From: Streblospio benedicti
Taxonomy: Eukaryota > Annelida > Polychaeta > Spionida > Spionidae
Reading direction: 5' to 3'
Length of the DNA: 64,000 nt
Assembly: GCA_019095985.1 (NCBI GenBank)
Contig: CM032666.1
Span: 46,716,793 to 46,780,792 of the forward strand
The position numbers and the translations under genes were made by a program. Within the stretch, counting starts at the first letter, position 1. Every line of letters starts with the position of its first letter. Below the pieces are notes generated by a model, which had not been told where the DNA came from, made no database searches, and saw only the letters and a list, made by a program, of their open reading frames with translations. Below, in pieces: positions 60,592-64,000 of the stretch.

Positions 60592-61087
60592 ATGAATGGA
60601 AATGAAAGCAAAGGAATGACTATTTCCGAAGTCGATGATGGACTTCCGAATGGTGACGATTCATTCGAGGACGATGATAAACATCACCACGTTTTAGTTG
60701 GAGCGGTAAACGCCGTAAACAATGGGGAAGAGTCAGACCAAGACAATGAAGGCAATGACGGCATTATTGAATCGCTTCCAACTCATAATCAAGTGTTTGT
60801 AGCTACATCACAAGGCTTGTTACAACAAGTCCATGTCAATACCGATGATAATTCTTTGAAGTTTGATAAAACTACTCATATTGTTATTCATGATCAAACT
60901 CTTGATGTGTCTGAGGGGCATGAACTTAAGGGACCTTCAACACCACTGCCCCCACCTACACCTGCATCTCCTCTAAGTAGAGAGCGCGGATTTAGATACC
61001 AATGGGATACATCAGCATTTGACAATGTTATCCCTGTTAGATGTAAAAGTACAAGTGGAGAACTTCACAAGGGTCGATTTGGCTCAG
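60592..61087 (+). CDS. DEAF1: DEAF1 exon 1: acidic N-terminus and start of SAND domain
   Basis: First coding exon of a DEAF1 orthologue, a nuclear transcription factor that binds TTCG-type DNA through its SAND domain. It encodes 165 residues plus one base, starting at MNGNESKGM. Residues of roughly 20-60 are Asp/Glu-rich. The middle part (FVATSQG, THIVIHDQTLDVSEG) resembles the linker of animal DEAF1 proteins, and the segment with LKGPSTPLPPPTPASPLS followed by YQWDTSAFDNVIPVRCK closely follows the vertebrate protein just before the SAND domain. The exon ends after GRFGS plus G at a GTAATG donor and joins in frame to the exon at 63392. No upstream in-frame ATG gives a better start. Recognition is by remembered family sequence, not by a search. 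Confidence 0.93.
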
Positions 61088-61226
61088 GTAATGGCAGTAG
61101 CTTTGCCAACACTACAACACTAGTGTCAAATCATTAGTCATCATTAATGAAGTTTTGTAAAGTTTCCATGATGTTATAATATTTTTTTAATACGCGAGTT
61201 TAATTTTTATATATATATAAAACCAT

Positions 61227-61228
61227 TG

Positions 61229-61300
<72 letters not shown>
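61227..61300. repeat. (AT)n microsatellite, left part
   Basis: AT array directly left of the element at 61305, with the matching array to its right. Confidence 0.95.
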
Positions 61301-62007
<707 letters not shown>

Positions 62008-62566
62008 TATAATTCGCTTTAAGCATGACGCATTTTTATAAATCCATTATCCATGTCACACCTAACCAAATACATGTGGAATAAATTAATCAGTCGGATA
62101 TTTACATAGTCAAAGTACCCTGTAACTGAGTCGCGTGTTTGTGGTTTAATATATGTCACACCCTGCCAACTGATTACAGTAGCTGCAGTTACAGCATTTA
62201 ACTGATAGAACAATATGATTTAATGGTTCTTTTTGGAAGCATATAAACTTTTCTTTTTGCGTCACTTCAGCAGCTGAAGCGAAAAGCTTGTATTTCATTC
62301 ATTTGTAATTAACTATGTATGTTTCTGGACAAGCTAGAGCTTTTACAAATGAACTGATTTCATTCAAACTTTACATAGCTATGGGGCATGAGGCGACACG
62401 GAAGTGATTCGATATTGGGTACTTTAAAATTAAATTAGGCTTTGCTTATGAAAGATTTATTTGCTTTTATTGTACATGTATATAACTGCATTGACTGCAC
62501 TGTGTTAAGTAATATTGATTATTGGATTTGAAACTGTTATTGATTATTATCTGTCATTAGTACTAA

Positions 62567-62966
62567 TGTGGCATTAGGAACGAACTCGTATTTTGGTAAA
62601 CACAAGTTCACAAGTGGTGAAAACCGTTCGATACAGGTTTATCTAGTGTTTACCACTGGTGAACTCGGAGCTAAAGGGATCACTACGAGATGCGCACTGA
62701 CAGACAAAATGGCGGCGCCGATAACTTCTCTTATCGCAGACAGTTTCACAAAATATATTCATAACAACAGGCTAAAAGTCTCCCAAATTAATGAGATTGA
62801 TAGATAAATATCAAGCAATTCGTTTAAGTCCGGGTTTGTGCACTCTGCATGCTTTTTTTTAAACAGATATATTTCCCAGTTGTTATGTACTATCGAATAG
62901 CCGCAGCTCGTAGCTACGACTTGTCAACTCGAAAGTACCAGTTCACGAGTTGTTCCGAATGCACCA
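62567..62966. mobile_element. TIR element family H (TAA duplication), copy 2
   Basis: Second copy, 400 bp, in DEAF1 intron 1, with TAA at 62564-62566 and 62967-62969. Same orientation as copy 1 and about 80-85 percent similar by eye. Confidence 0.85.
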
Positions 62967-63391
62967 TAATGCAACACACAGAGCAATATGTTTCACTGGA
63001 TATTGATCACTGCTGTAAATTCATTCTGAGGTTTTCTCCTCAAATTCATAAAGTTCATAATTGTAAAGTATACATCGTTTCAGTATACATCTTAATTGCA
63101 GATAAGTCAATGTTGTTCTAGTGACACCGTGTCCTTTGAACACTTTTGATCTAGTTTCTTTTTTAATCATATGGCCCAGGCCAGGATGACAGTTGATCTC
63201 GCCGTAGGCTAATGCAAGCTGTAGGGTCCACAAATAATTTTAACTTTATTTTTTTCTAAACTGAAATAATATGTAGACCACCAGGCTAAACATCATGTTT
63301 CTTTCTTGAATTATATTTCTAAAATGGAAATACATGTATCAGGGATTTAATATTAGGACCATATCATGTGCTTACTCTTGTTTTTCTTTAG

Positions 63392-63597
63392 GCGGAAGAG
63401 GAAGATGCATATTCATGGGTAATAAGTGGTATACCCCAAGTGAATTTGAAGCAGTATGTGGAAGAGCAAGCAGCAAAGATTGGAAAAGAAGTATACGTTA
63501 TGGTGGACGTACCTTGCATTGTCTTATTGAAGATGGTATTTTGCAGCCACATGCAACTTCTTGTACATGTGCAGCATGCTGTGATGATGAAAGTGTG
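63392..63597 (+). CDS. DEAF1: DEAF1 exon 2: SAND domain core
   Basis: Second visible coding exon of DEAF1. It follows a TTTCTTTAG acceptor, completes the split Gly codon of exon 1 and runs 69 codons in phase 0 to a GTAGGT donor. It contains the diagnostic SAND sequence with [20 protein letters not shown] (KDWK at about residues 194-197), the DNA-contacting motif, followed by [19 protein letters not shown] and the Cys/His cluster [13 protein letters not shown] that is characteristic of DEAF1 rather than of Sp100 or AIRE. The MYND zinc finger expected at the C-terminus is not in the window, so the gene continues past 64000. No truncation or frameshift is seen. Confidence 0.95.
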
Positions 63598-64000
63598 GTA
63601 GGTGATTCTTGATTGTGCTTTGATAATTATAGTTTCAAATATAATGTTTGATACAAAATATAATTATACTAACAATGTGTAATTATTTGAAAAATAAGTC
63701 GATGTCTTATTCTAGTTATTGGCAGTTTTTAACATGTTCAGGATTCTTATGTAAACGTAATTTTGTTCATAGAAAATCAAAATCATCGTTGGTCTACGGG
63801 AATTTTGTTCTATTGCACCTATATTCAGTGTTGCAAAACTATTTGTTGGTTAAAAACCGTCGAGCTACACTCACATTGAAAGCAAAATCAATACTCTGTT
63901 TTTCTTACTTGGTAATGTAAAATTGGTCCAGTAAATGAACATGAAAAAAAAGCTTAGGTTGGACAAAATTGTTGGCAAAGGTTTAACAATTGAAATTGAA

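Overview
The window is metazoan nuclear DNA: intron-rich genes with GT/AG junctions, long noncoding stretches, very long (CA)n, (AT)n, (CAGG)n and (CAA)n tracts, and many small transposons. The recognisable proteins are animal ones (DEAF1, PATL1/Pat1, an EF-hand protein resembling KASH5, and a LicD/fukutin-type enzyme). Together with Penelope-like elements and several LINE fragments this suggests an invertebrate, probably marine; the phylum cannot be fixed from the sequence alone. Three 100-base N runs (29119-29218, 39392-39491, 54023-54122) are assembly gaps.

Layout. 1-20.7 kb has no supported protein gene; it holds a nested LINE/MITE, several terminal-inverted-repeat elements, a CpG-rich block at about 11.28-11.56 kb and large microsatellites. 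20.7-23.45 kb is a complete-looking three-exon LicD-family gene on the minus strand, with a LINE 3' end in its first intron. 23.5-29.1 kb is intergenic. 29.3-37.6 kb holds four phase-consistent minus-strand exons of a KASH5-like EF-hand gene, whose third intron carries a LINE, a fold-back Penelope derivative and a higher-order tandem repeat. 39.7-60.14 kb is a 15-exon minus-strand PATL1 gene (mRNA decapping activator); its C-terminal domain is not found. 60.59-63.6 kb is the 5' part of DEAF1 on the plus strand (acidic N-terminus and full SAND domain), which continues beyond the window.

PATL1 and DEAF1 are head to head with 449 bp between their start codons, so they probably share a promoter. 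The genes otherwise act in unrelated processes: mRNA decay, transcription, nuclear-envelope/cytoskeleton linkage (inferred) and glycosylation-type transfer (inferred). The most unusual material is repetitive: an A-B-C higher-order repeat present at two loci, a Penelope family in coding and fold-back forms, a transposon dense in AACCGG motifs, and several MITE families with readable target-site duplications.
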